In this document: positions 11,696-25,806 of the stretch, piece after piece
How the letters are laid out: every line of letters starts with the position of its first letter
Numbering within the stretch: position 1 is the first letter of the stretch
The notes under the pieces: generated by a model
Told to the model about the DNA's origin: nothing
Databases searched by the model: none
The model's input: the letters and a program-made list of their open reading frames with translations, nothing else
Program-made: the position numbers and the translations under genes
Assembly (NCBI RefSeq): GCF_000169535.1
Contig: NZ_AAYN02000002.1
Coordinates: 400,642-464,641, forward strand
Length of the DNA: 64,000 nucleotides
DNA from: Ureaplasma urealyticum serovar 8 str. ATCC 27618
GTDB lineage: Bacteria > Bacillota_I > Bacilli_A > Mycoplasmatales > Mycoplasmoidaceae
Direction: 5' to 3'

Positions 11696-13118
11696 TATTA
11701 ATGATTATTCCTTTGATTGTTGTCATTGATAAAATTGCATCAACAATACCTTGAATACCAAATCCAGAATCTTTAACACCAAAAAAAGGTAAAATATCTG
11801 GACCACGTGAACTTGATTTATTAATGTTAATTGTTCCTGATTCAATTTGTAAAGCTAATTGTTCAATACTTGCATAATTTGTTGTAAAAATACAAGCTTG
11901 TAAACCATATTGTGATTGATTAATTAAATCAATAGCTTCTTGTATACTATTATAAGTTATAATTGGTAAAATAGGACCGAATGGTTCTTCTCAAGCTACG
12001 CGCATTTCTTTTGTAACATTATCAATTACTAAAGGATGCAAAAGGTTATTTTTTTCATTATAAACGATTTTTTGGTGTACTATTGCTCCTTTTTTGATTG
12101 CATCCTCAACTAATGATAAGTTATATTTTAATGAATTAGAATTAATTAATGGAGTAATTATGGGATTTTGTTGTGGTAAACCGACTGTTAAAGCGTCAAC
12201 TTTTTTGTTAATTAAATTAACTAATAAATCATGATTTTTATGCGAAACAAATACTCGTTTGATTGCAGTACATCTTTGCCCGCTAAAGCCATAAGCACCT
12301 TTAACTATTTCATTAGCAGCTAGTTCAAAATCCGCATCATCTAAAACAAGGGCTGGATCTTTTCCTCCTAATTCTAAAACTAAAGAAATCTTTGATGTTA
12401 TTTCAGCAATATGATTGCCTACTTTAGGTCCGCCCGTAAAGCTAATCGCTTTAACATATTTATTAGTAACTAGTAGATCACCTGTTATACGTGCTTCAGT
12501 TGTTAAGCAGTTAACAACTCCTTTTGGAAAACCTACTTCATGAACTAATTCACTAATTCGAATACCAATTAATGAACCTTGTGTTGATGGTTTATAAACT
12601 AAACTATTACCAGAAACTAATGCTGGTGCTAATTTTGAAATCAATAAGTTAATAGGATAATTAAAAGGACAAATTGCTAAAACAACACCAACTGGAATAC
12701 GATAATATGTTGCCACTTTGTTTTTAACATGGTGAACTGTTTCATCAAAAATAATTGGTTTTTGCATTAATTTTTGATACTCAAAAACTGTTTCGCGTAA
12801 ATAATCAGCACTTCGTTCAACTTCAATTAGGCTATCTTTTAATCCTTTTGCAATTTCAGTACTAATAATTTGTGCTAATTCTTGTTTGTGTTTGTCTAGT
12901 TTATCTGCTAATTTTAAAAGCAAATCACAACGACACTCTATTGTTGTGTCTTTAAATTTTAAATATGCTTTATGAGCATTTTCAAAAATAGTATTAATTT
13001 CATTTTCATCATGAATGTTAGGAACATAAGCAATAATTTGATTATTAGATGGATTATAAACTGCTAGTTTTTCTTTAGCATCAACAAATGCTCCATTAAT
13101 TAATGTTTTATAGTTCAA
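11691..13118 (-). CDS. gapN: Non-phosphorylating NADP-dependent glyceraldehyde-3-phosphate dehydrogenase
   Basis: An aldehyde dehydrogenase of 475 residues, the usual GapN length. It oxidises glyceraldehyde 3-phosphate directly to 3-phosphoglycerate and yields NADPH in the cytoplasm. Visible motifs in order: CPFNYPINL, FTGGPKVG (cofactor site), LELGGKDPALVL with the general-base Glu, and GFSGQRCTAIKR with the catalytic Cys. The start is TTG 13118, behind a strong GGGAGGT about 9 nt upstream; there is no in-frame ATG near it. The frame crosses a TGA (Trp) at 11991. GapN rather than another ALDH is inferred from length and the GQRCTAIKR block. Confidence 0.88.
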
Positions 13119-13149
13119 ATTAAAAACCTCCCTTATTATTTAAATTAAA

Positions 13150-14139
13150 TTATAGTAATTTAATTCCTTTTTTTAACAATTCATCTTTATATTCATTTGG
13201 TCAAACTGAAACTTGTACCTCACCTATGTGTTTTTTGTTTAATAAAAACATACACAAACGACTTTGGCCGATTCCTCCACCAATCGTTTGGGGTAGTTGA
13301 TCATTTAAAATCATTTGATGATAAAAATTATTTTCTTGATCATTTTTTAAATTAGCAAAATTTGTTTGCTTAATAAAATCTTGTTTGCTAACACGAATTC
13401 CCATTGATGATAACTCAATGGCTTGATCATTTAATTTATGATAAACAATTAAATCACCATTTAAATTTCAATTATCATATTCAGGCGATCTTATTGATTG
13501 AATATAACCTGATTTTAGTGGATATCCAATTTGGTATATAAAGATTGCTTGATGCATTTTTGCAAACTCATACTCACGTTGAGACGGTGTTAAATGTGGA
13601 TATAAATCTTCTAGTTCTTGCGAACCAATAAAAGTAATACTATCTGGTAAAATAATTTGTTTTGGATTATATAATTGATCAATTTCTAATTGAACAGTTT
13701 TAATTGTTGAATAGATTTTATTAACGATCGATTTTAAAAAATCTAAGGTACAATCTTGTTTATTAATTAAAATTTCTCAATCTCATTGATCAACGTAAAT
13801 ACTATGAATTTCATCGATATCATCATCTGCACGAATCGCATTCATGTCAGTGTATAAACCTTCATATAAACTAAAACCATAATCTAATAAAGCTAAACGT
13901 TTTCATTTTGCTAGTGATTGAACAATTTCAAGGGTTTTATTTAATTTTTTAGCATAAAAACTTACTGCTTTTTGTTTATGGTCCAAATGATCATTTAGAC
14001 CTGATTGTCCCTCAACAAATAATGGTGCTGTTACACGTGAAAGATTTAAATTTTTAGCAAAATACTTTTGAAAACGATTTTTAATTTCTACAATTGCTTT
14101 TTGCGTTTGATTAATTTTAGCTTTTTGTAATTGACCCAC
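13150..14139 (-). CDS. asnA: Aspartate--ammonia ligase (asparagine synthetase A)
   Basis: 329 residues, the normal AsnA length. It makes asparagine from aspartate, ammonia and ATP. Family blocks: [29 protein letters not shown], the DQWDWE region, [10 protein letters not shown] and the class-II-synthetase-like [14 protein letters not shown] near the C-terminus. The start is GTG 14139, preceded by AAGGAG, and lies inside the 3' end of pgsA (23-nt overlap), so translation is probably coupled. Several TGA codons are read as Trp. Confidence 0.9.
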
Positions 14140-14773
14140 GTTTTTTAACTCCTTTGTAAAAATCAATGTAGTAAATAATAGCACTAACTATAGATAATGA
14201 TGTTGCAAAAAATAAAGGAATATTAAATAAATAAACGTTTTTTCATGATGAAGTTAAGCTTAGTAAAAACAAAATAAAACAAATGCTAATAAATAATAAA
14301 ATTGATTTAATTTTGCCAAAAATATTTGCTGGAATAATGATTTTTTTACTTGAAGCAAACATTCGTAAACCATCAATAAAAATATCTCTTAAGATATTAA
14401 TGATTGTTAAATAAGCTAACGCTGTATGATCTAGTGTTAAACAAATTAAAACACCATTAACAAGGATTTTATCAGAAATAGGATCTAAAATTTTTCCTAA
14501 ATTTGAAACTAAATTGTATTTACGAGCAATATATCCATCTAAGAAATCAGAAAAAGCGGCAATAATAAAAATGGTTGTCGCACTTAAACGTAATGCACTA
14601 ATATTGGCATCTAAAACTTCATAGACAATATTTAAATTTTTTGTGTAAAAATCAACCAATAATAAGATAATACAAATAAGTGCTAAAAAAATTCTAAAGA
14701 TAGTGATGATATTAGGAATGTTTCTAAAAAAAGGAGATGTTAAGATGTTTTTTTTAAAATTCAATTTGGCCAT
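14117..14773 (-). CDS. pgsA: CDP-diacylglycerol--glycerol-3-phosphate 3-phosphatidyltransferase
   Basis: A 218-residue membrane enzyme making phosphatidylglycerol phosphate. The CDP-alcohol phosphotransferase signature is complete at residues ~75-100: [12 protein letters not shown], then G after eight residues, and KILDPISDK (D-G-x2-A-R-x8-9-G-x3-D-x3-D). Hydrophobic helices flank it. It starts at ATG 14773, inside the 3' end of asnS (20-nt overlap), with AAAAAGGAGATG-like purine-rich sequence downstream rather than upstream of the start. It ends inside asnA. The three genes probably form one translationally coupled operon. Confidence 0.9.
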
Positions 14774-16118
14774 GACTTCGTGGAAATGGAATTGTATCTT
14801 TAATATTATTAACTCCTGTTACATACATCACTAAACGTTCAAAACCAATTCCAAAACCTGATGACATATAATATCCAAAACGACGTAAATCTAAATATCA
14901 TTGTAAACTTTCAATTGGCATTTTTAATTCTTGACATCGTTTCAATAATTTTTCATAATTATCTTCACGTTGTGAACCACCTACTAATTCACCAACACCT
15001 GGAATTAGTAAATCTGTTGAAGCTACAGTTTGTTGATCATCATTTAATTTCATATAAAATGCTTTAATATCTTTTGGATAATTTTGTAAGAAAACAGGTC
15101 CTTGATGATAAGTTTCGCACATATATCTTTCATGTTCTGAACCTAAATCCATTCCAAAAAAGATTTCATTATCTTCGAATTGATGACCACTTTTAACAGC
15201 ATCAGCTAGAATTTTAACTGCATCTTTATATTCAATACGTTCAAACTTAGAATCAACAACTTTTTGAAGTTTTTTAATTAAATTTTCATCGTTTCTTTGT
15301 GCTAAAAATTCTAATTCTTGTTGATTTTTTTCTAAAACAGCCTTAATAACATGTTTAATTAAATTTTCAACAATATCTTGCATACCTTTTAAATCAACAA
15401 AAGCCATTTCTGGTTCAATCATTCAAAATTCAGCTAAATGACGATTTGTGTGCGATTTTTCAGCTCTAAAAGTAGGGCCAAATGTATATACATTACCAAA
15501 AGCTTGTGCGTATGCTTCAGCTTGTAATTGCCCTGTTACCGATAAATGAGTTTGTTTACCAAAGAATTCTTCATTATCAAATTTTTGAATACTAAAAGTT
15601 TCCCCTGCTCCTTCAGCATCATTTCCTGTAAACAATGGTGCAGCTAATCAACTATATTCGTTTTGATTCATAAATTCATGAACTGCAAAAGCAAGTGTTG
15701 CTCGCACTTTCATAATGGCATGAAATAAATTTGTTCTTGGTCTTAAATGGGCATTTAAACGCAATGTTTCTAAACTTAAATCATTATTTGATAATAAAAA
15801 ATCTTCATCACTTTGTTTTAAAATTTGAGCATTTAATACTTCTAGTTCTAATGGTTGTTTAGCTGTTGGAGTTAATTTAATTACACCTTCAATAGCAACT
15901 GCTGCTCACATTCGTGCCGCAGTTATTTCTTCATAATTACTAATTTTATCAACACGATATACAGCTTGTAAATTTGTTAGAGAACTTCCATCATTTAAAA
16001 CTAAAAAACCAATTTTTTTTGAATCACGATTTGAACGAACTCAAGCTTTAATTTGTACTTTTTGACCTTCAAGTTTTGTATAATCTTGATCAAAAATCTC
16101 TTTAATTTTTAATTGCAT
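14754..16118 (-). CDS. asnS: Asparagine--tRNA ligase
   Basis: 454 residues. Layout: N-terminal OB-fold anticodon-binding domain ([20 protein letters not shown]), then class II motif 2 ([19 protein letters not shown]) and motif 3 ([15 protein letters not shown]), ending in the family's [15 protein letters not shown] in the active-site region supports the Asn rather than Asp enzyme. I chose ATG 16118; an in-frame ATG at 16130 sits only 2 nt after AAAGGT, and 16118 is 13 nt after it, so the start is uncertain. The Asn enzyme lies beside asnA, linking asparagine synthesis to charging. Confidence 0.92.
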
Positions 16119-16162
16119 ATATAAAATCATTACCTTTTTTTCTTTTTTAAATAATATATAAA

Positions 16163-16201
16163 TAAAAAAGCAAAACATCATTAGTTAATAAGTTTTGCTT
16201 T
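16163..16201 (-). terminator. Terminator of the coiled-coil protein gene
   Basis: Stem AAAGCAAAAC / GTTTTGCTTT (10 bp); on the minus strand it is followed by a T run. It lies directly downstream of the gene ending at 16212. Confidence 0.75.
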
Positions 16202-16211
16202 AAATTAGTTT

Positions 16212-16835
16212 TTATTGCTCGTTTTTTGCTTCTAGTTTTTGTTGCTTTTCAAGACGCTTTTGTTCACGTTGACGTTTTTTTTCTTCTTGTTGTTCATCAA
16301 AACGCTTTTCAGCAGCAACTTTATCTTGTTGAGTTTGTTTTACTAATTCAAAAATCTTTCAACCAGCATCTGACATACCATTGTTTTTCAAACGACGATA
16401 TTTAACATATTTACCAGATTTAATTGGCGTTTTTAGTTCTCTTTCTTCTTTAATACTTTCTTGTTTATTAACTTGATTTTCTTGGTTAACATAAACAATT
16501 TTCTCAACAATTTTTTCAATTGGCTTTTCAACTTCAATAACTTTTTCAATATAAACAGGTTTTTCAACCTCAACAATTTTTGGATTGCTTAAATTTGTTA
16601 AATCATTTAAATCAACACGTAATTTAACAATTTGAGTTTCATGATTTAATGATACTTCTTGTTCATAAACATTATTAGTTTCATTAACATCACTATCATA
16701 ATTTTCGTGTTCACAATAATGGTTGTATTCAATTGTTTTTAGTTTTCTTTTTAAATTATCAACTTTATTAGCTAAATCACGAAGCTTTAATAATTCGCTA
16801 ATTTGTGGATCATATTTTTTATTAGTTACAGACAT
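16212..16835 (-). CDS. Charged coiled-coil protein of unknown function
   Basis: A 207-residue protein with no signal peptide or membrane segment. I chose ATG 16835 because GGAGGA lies 6 nt upstream; the GTG 12 nt earlier is part of that ribosome site. Residues ~10-40 have heptad-like L/K/E spacing. Residues ~90-125 repeat VEKPVYIEK / IEVEKPIEKIVEK, and the last ~45 residues are almost all Q, E, K and R (QEEKKRQREQKRLEKQQ). The composition suggests a cytoskeletal or nucleic-acid-associated scaffold, but nothing identifies a function. Confidence 0.65.
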
Positions 16836-16974
16836 TTGTTCCTCCACTAAACGACTTGGATATTTATATTTAAATATAACATTAAAATATTATTAAATAT
16901 TAATAATTTTAACATAATATAGAGAATTGAAATGTGGTTATGATCTTCAATAATTAATAATTTATGAAATTTAT

Positions 16975-18492
16975 TTATTCTTCATCATTTTCATCATCAT
17001 TAAATTTTAATAAAAGTTTATTTGGATCAATTTTTCTAATTGTTAACCCATTGATTTTCTTTTTTAAAGTATTTAGTTTTTTGTTAATAATATCTCCAGC
17101 AGTTTCTTCAATACTTTCTGCTTTTTTAATAATAGCTTTTGAATCATCGATTATTTTTTTAGTTTTATCATTAATGTATTGTAGAGTGTTATCAATAATA
17201 TCTTTTTTTAATTCTTCAAGATTTGTTTCAATTTTTGCACGATCTTCATATTTTATGATTTGTGAATTAATTCTTGCTTTAAGAGTTGCAAAATTTCGAA
17301 TCATATCAACTAATGGAATGAAATATTGAGGACGTACAGCAAACATATTTTCATATTCATTAATTTTTTTAATTATAAAATGATCATCAGGTTCTAATTC
17401 GGTTACTAAAATTGCGTATTCAGATTTTTGATTAATGCGATCTTGATTTAATTTTTTATAATGTACACTATTTTTTGTACCCTTTTGATTGTCATAAAAT
17501 TCTGTTTTGGCCTCAATCGTTGCACTAAAGATTAATTTTTTATCATCATTTGATGTTTCTTTATCAAAAAATTCTAATAAAAAATCAGCTTTTTTACCAT
17601 CAATCACCTCATTAATTTTAGTGAATGCCATATCAGGACATGAAAAAGAGTAAGTTTCATCAAATTTATTTTTTAATCATTGTTCAAGTTCTTCACCAAC
17701 AAGTTTGACATTTGATGATTTTTCACGTTTTAATTGTTCAATACCTTCTTTTAATTTATCAATTTCGTTATTTTTTTTAGTTTCAAGATCCTTAATTTCA
17801 GCAGTTTTTTGATAGTTTCATTTTAATTTAGCATTTTCCATATCTTTTTCATGATTTTGAATAGATAGTTTTAATTTTTCTATTTCAAGATCTAAATCTC
17901 TTTTATCTTTAATAATTTTTTGATATTCATCACTTTCTTTAAAATTAACAATTGCCATTCTTTCAACATTATCTAATTTACTTTTTTGTTCAATAATAGT
18001 ATTTTTTAGCGATTCTGTTTCTTCCTCAAATTTGTTTTTTAACTTTAATTTTATATTTTCAATTTCTTTTTTGTAGTTTTGTTCATTACTTTCAATTGTC
18101 TTATTTAAAGAATTAATTTTTTCTTGTGCTTTAATTAAACTTTTGTATTCATCACTATCTTTAAAATGAGCAATTGCTTTATCGCCTTCATTTTTTAATT
18201 TTTCTTTTAATTCATCACGTTGTTTTTCAAACTCATATCTTTGTTTAACTAATTCATTGTAATCACGATCATTAGCTATAAAATCATTTCTCCAATTTTG
18301 TTCTTCTTCTTCACGAATTTTTTTAATAAATTCATCACGTTGTTTTTCTAAATTTTGATTAAAAGATTCATAAATAGTTGAATTTTCATCCTTAAAAACT
18401 AAAATTTCATTAGTATTGATTGGTTCAAGAATTTCAAATTCTAATTTTTCAATATTAATTAATTTAATTTTTTTATTAGCAGTAGTTTTCAT
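16975..18492 (-). CDS. DUF2130-family coiled-coil protein
   Basis: 505 residues, starting at ATG 18492 with AAAGGAG 7 nt upstream. Residues ~45-240 form a long coiled coil in which DEYKSLIKAQEKI-like units recur (KDSDEYKSLIKA, KESDEYQKIIKD). The C-terminal half fits the DUF2130 domain: VGEELEQWLKNKFDETYSFS, then ATIEAKTEF, NQKSEYAILVTELEPDD and FAVRPQYFIPLVDMIRN. Some of these acidic residues resemble a nuclease-like core, but I cannot show activity. It ends in an acidic tail (DDENDEE). Confidence 0.8.
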
Positions 18493-18735
18493 AAACGACT
18501 CCTTTGCATTAATTCTTAGAGATCATACTTCTATTATAATGTGTTCTAAAAAAAGATGTCTTAAATAAATATTATTTTTTGATGCGTTAGTTAATAACTA
18601 GTATTTTATTTATAACTAAAATCTTAATCCTCATTTATTAATATAGATTAGTAAAACTCACTTATTTTAAAAACTTTCGCGTTTTTCTTTGCTAAAATTA
18701 AAGATAAGTTTTTAAAAATTAAATTGGTGAAATTT
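18493..18735. other. Divergent intergenic region
   Basis: This 243-bp region between the (-) DUF2130 gene and (+) deoA holds the minus-strand promoter at 18533-18562. Toward deoA I see only a weak TAAAAT near 18693 that could be a -10. No gene or strong hairpin is visible. Confidence 0.5.
18533..18562 (-). promoter_or_regulatory. Likely sigma-70-type promoter for the DUF2130 gene
   Basis: On the minus strand: -35 AAGACA (18557-18562), an 18-nt spacer and -10 TATAAT (18533-18538), about 40 nt before the ATG at 18492. Confidence 0.5.
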
Positions 18736-20037
18736 ATGTTAAATGTTGTAGAAATTATTAGCAAGAAAAAAAATAATATTGAATTAAGTGAACAAGAAAT
18801 TAAATTTGTTTATGATGGTTTTGTTAATAAGACAATTCCAGATTATCAAATGGCAGCTTTTTTAATGGCTGTTAATTTTTGTGGATATAGTGAAAATGAA
18901 CAATACTACGCAACTAAAGCAATGGTTGAATCTGGCAAAGTATTAGATTTACGTGTTGAAAATAAAATTGTTGTTGACAAACATTCATCTGGTGGTGTGG
19001 GAGATAAAGTTTCAATTATTTTAACTCCTTTACTATCAGCCTTAGGATTGTATGTTGGAAAAATGTCTGGTCGTGGACTAGGACATACTGGTGGTACAGT
19101 TGATAAATTAGAATCATTAAATTTAAATTTAGATTTTGATTTAAAAACATACATGGATCAACTAAAAGATAATGGTTTATTATTAACTGGTCAATCAGAT
19201 GATATGGTTCTGGCTGATAAATACATTTATGCATTACGTGATGTTACAGCAACAAGTGATGTTTTTGATCTTATGGTAGGATCAATTATGGCTAAAAAAC
19301 TAGCTTTAATTACTGATTATATTTTCTTAGATGTTAAAGTTGGTGAAGGAGCATTTTGTAAAAATGTAGAACAAGCAGAATCTTTAGCAACAAAGATGTT
19401 AAAGTTATCAAAGAAATTTAATCGTAATACAATTATACATTTAACAAATATGGATAAACCCTTGGGTAAAGCAATTGGTAATGCTATTGAAATTAAAGAG
19501 AGTATGGACTATTTATTAGGTAAACCAGTACCTCAAGATTTATATGATTTAATTAATCAATTTGCTTTAGATATTTTAATTGATACAAAATTTGCTAAAA
19601 ATAAAGAAGATGCTCAAGCTAAGATTGATAATGTTATTAAAAATGGCTTGGCTTATCAAAAATTTGTGAATTGAGTAAGATGATACAAAGGTGATTATAT
19701 TAGTCTTGAAAATAATACATATTTCAATCCTAAATACAAACTAGAAATTCTAGCAAAACAAGATGGATATTTAGACTTTAAATCAACAAAAGAATTAGGT
19801 ATGATTGCTGTTGATTTAAAAGCAGGACGTAAAGTTAAAACTGATCAATTAGATTTTCAAGCTGGAATTTATTTAAATAAGAAAAATAATGATTTCGTTA
19901 AAACAAATGAAGTTATTGCCACACTTTATGCTAATCAACCAATTAGTGATGAAGTTGTTAATAAATACCACAACAATGTAGTTTATTTAAAAACACCAAA
20001 ACAAATTGCACCATCAATTATTAAAGTAATGCGTTAA
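18736..20037 (+). CDS. deoA: Pyrimidine-nucleoside (thymidine) phosphorylase
   Basis: 433 residues, normal for the family. It splits thymidine/uridine with phosphate into base and pentose 1-phosphate, part of nucleoside salvage. Motifs: the family signature KMSGRGLGHTGGTVDKLES, the phosphate-binding DKHSSGGVGDKVS at residues ~80-92, ALRDVTATSD, and a C-terminal domain with DLKAGRKVK. I chose ATG 18736 after a weak GGTGA; an in-frame TTG lies at 18724. The frame crosses TGA (Trp) in FVNWVRWYKGD. alaS starts 30 bp downstream. Confidence 0.92.
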
Positions 20038-20067
20038 ATAATAAAAAAGTAAGGAAGAATATTTATT

Positions 20068-22780
<2,713 letters not shown>

Positions 22781-22788
<8 letters not shown>

Positions 22789-23224
22789 ATTAGCACTTGA
22801 TTTAGGAACAAAATCATGTGGTTTTGCGATTAGTGATTTATTAGGAATAATTGCTAGTGGACTTGATAATTTTATCTATGAAGAAAATGATTTTATAGCT
22901 GTTTTAGCTAAAATTGATGAAATCATGATTAATTATCATCATGAAATTGACACAATCGTTTTAGGTTATCCAACTAATGTTTATGATGGATCAAAAAACA
23001 AACGAACATATTTAATTGAATCATTTTATACATTATTAAAACAACACTTTTTAAATCATGAAAAAATTAAAATTGTTTATGAGGATGAACGTTTTAGTAC
23101 TAAAATTGCAACACAACGTTTAAAAAATAGTTGTGTTAAAGCAGCTAAAATTAAAAAAGTTAAAGATAAAATGAGTGCTGTTGTTATTTTGGAAAGTTAT
23201 TTAAGTAAAAATCATTTTAATTAA
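22781..23224 (+). CDS. ruvX: Putative pre-16S rRNA nuclease / RuvX (YqgF)
   Basis: 147 residues, a typical RuvX length. RNase H-like fold motifs: [16 protein letters not shown] with the first catalytic Asp, [25 protein letters not shown] with the central acidic residues, and [19 protein letters not shown] near the end (the usual Asp position is within KVKDKMSAV). Family members process the 16S rRNA 5' end. The ATG lies inside the end of alaS, as in many Firmicutes and mollicutes. Confidence 0.9.
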
Positions 23225-23239
23225 AGAAAGGTAAACCTT

Positions 23240-25660
23240 ATGTATAATCACAATAAAATTGAAAAAAAATGACAAAAATATTGACTAGATAATAAGACTT
23301 TTAAATTTGTTGATAATCCTAACAATCCTAAGAAATTTTATGTATTAGATATGTTTCCATATCCTAGTGGAAAAGGATTACATGTTGGTCATCCCAAGGG
23401 TTATACAGCAACTGATGTAATTAGTCGTTTTAAACGTTTGAATGGTTATGATGTTTTACACCCAATTGGTTGAGATGCTTTTGGTTTACCAGCAGAACAA
23501 TATGCTTTAGAAACAAATAATCACCCTCATACTTTTACGCAACAAAATATTAAAATTTTTCGCAAACAATTACAAATGATCGGTTTTGATTTTGACTATG
23601 ATAAAGAAGTTGATACAACCGATCCCCAATTCTATCAATGAACGCAATGGATTTTTGTGCAATTATATAAACATAATTTAGCTGAAATTCAAGATATTGA
23701 TGTTAATTGATGTGAAAATTTAGGGACTGTTTTAAGTAATGAAGAAGTCGTTTTAAATGATAAAAACGAGCGTGTGAGTGAACGGGGTGGTCATCCTGTT
23801 GTTCGTAAACCAATGAAGCAATGAGTTTTAAAAATTGTTGATTATGCAGATAAGTTATTAGACGGTTTGAATGAAGTTGAATTTAGTGAATCATTAAAAT
23901 CATTACAACGCAATTGAATTGGTAAATCAATTGGTACTAATGTGCAATTCAAGATTAAAGATTCACATTTAGCACTTGATGTGTTTACCACACGAATTGA
24001 TACAATTTATGGAGCACAATATTTAGTAGTTGCACCAGAACATCCAATTCTTAAATCAATTGTTAGTGAGCAACAAGCTAGTGTTGTTCAAGCATATGTC
24101 GATCAAACAAAAAAAATAAGCGATTTAGATCGAATTGCTGATACTAATAAAACTGGTGTTTTTAGTGGAACATATGCCATTAATCCAATCAATCAAGAAA
24201 TCATTCCAATTTGAGTAAGTGATTATGTTTTAATGAATTTTGCAACAGGGGCTGTTATGGGTGTACCAGCTCATGATGAACGTGATTATGCTTTTGCTAA
24301 AAAATATGATTTACCAATTAAAAGTGTAATTGATACAAAACAATCATTACCATATACAGGTGATGGTTTACATATTAACTCACCAATGATTAATGGTTTA
24401 AATATTGAACAATCCCAAAATATTTTAAATGATTACTTAGTTAAAAATCATTTAGCAAAAAAAGTTGTAAACTATAAATTACGTAATTGAATTTTTAGTC
24501 GTCAACGTTATTGAGGCGAACCATTCCCAGTTTTATTTGATGAAAATAATCAAATTAAAATCATCGAAGATTTGCCTGTTTTATTACCAAATTTAGATGA
24601 ATTCAAACCTTCTAAAACTGGTGAATCTCCTCTTGCTAATGCTCAAGAGTGATTATATGTAGAAATTGATGGTAAAAAATATCGCCGTGAAACAAATACA
24701 ATGCCACAATGAGCAGGCTCATCATGATATTTTTTAGCTTATATTTTAAAAAATGAAGATGGTTCATACACGCCATTAAATAGTGAAGAAGCTAAAAAAC
24801 GTTTTGCTAAATGATTGCCAGTTGATGTTTATATTGGTGGGCAAGAACATGCTGTTTTACATTTACTATATGCTCGTTTTTGACATCGTTTCTTATATGA
24901 TATTGGTGTAGTACCAACAAAAGAACCATTTTATAAAGTAATTAATCAAGGAATGATTTTAGGCGAAAATAATGAAAAAATGTCTAAATCAAAAGGAAAT
25001 GTTATTAATCCTGATGATATTATTGCTTCGCATGGGTCAGATACATTAAGAATTTATGAAATGTTTATGGGACCATTAACAGCTTCACTACCATGAAGTC
25101 CAGATGGATTAGATGCGATGCGAAAATGATTAGATCGTGTTTATCGTTTATACCATAATTTAAGTGAACTAGAAGTTGTTGAAGATGTTAATAAGCTAAA
25201 TGAAGAAATAATTATTGCATATCACACTTTAATTAAAAATTACACAAAAGCAATTAATGAACAGGCATTTAATATTGCTATTAGTGAAATGATGGTTTTT
25301 GTTAATGTTTTATATAAAAATAAAGTCATTAATTATAAGTTACTAGATAATTTTTTAATTTTACTTTCATGCTTTGCTCCACATTTAGCAGAAGAATTAT
25401 ATAGTTTAAACCACTCTGAATCTGTTTGTTTACAAAAAATGCCTATTTATGATGAACAAAAAATTATTGCTCAAAATGTTACAATTCCAATTCAAATTAA
25501 TGGTAAATTAAAGCACACAATCAATGTTTTAAGAGATACAAATGCTGAACAATTAATTAATTTAGCATTAGCTTGCGAACAAGTTAAACAAGCAATTGGG
25601 GATCAACCAATTAAAAAACAGATCGTTGTTGTTAATAAAATTATTAATTTTGTTATTTAA
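23240..25660 (+). CDS. leuS: Leucine--tRNA ligase
   Basis: 806 residues, class I. The HIGH-type motif appears as [13 protein letters not shown] after [11 protein letters not shown], followed by [16 protein letters not shown]. The CP1 editing domain is present ([37 protein letters not shown]). NTMPQWAGSSWYF and the KMSKS loop ([16 protein letters not shown]) complete the catalytic core. The start is ATG 23240, 15 bp after ruvX. Many TGA codons are read as Trp. Confidence 0.95.
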
Positions 25661-25664
25661 TACT

Positions 25665-25732
25665 AAAAACATTAAATCTTAAAAATAAATTGTTACTAAA
25701 TTTATGAAAAACAAGATTTAATGTTTTTGTTT
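25665..25732 (+). terminator. Terminator after leuS
   Basis: 16-bp perfect inverted repeat AAAAACATTAAATCTT / AAGATTTAATGTTTTT around a 32-nt loop, followed by T-rich sequence. Confidence 0.75.
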
Positions 25733-25806
25733 TATTATGTAAAAACACACTAATATTGATTTTTTATTTATAATAAAGTTATTTAAAAAAGAAAATTAAT
25801 TATCAT

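Noticed and set aside
16831..16847. GTG start 12 nt upstream for the coiled-coil protein
   Set aside because: That codon overlaps the GGAGGA that serves as ribosome site of the ATG at 16835.
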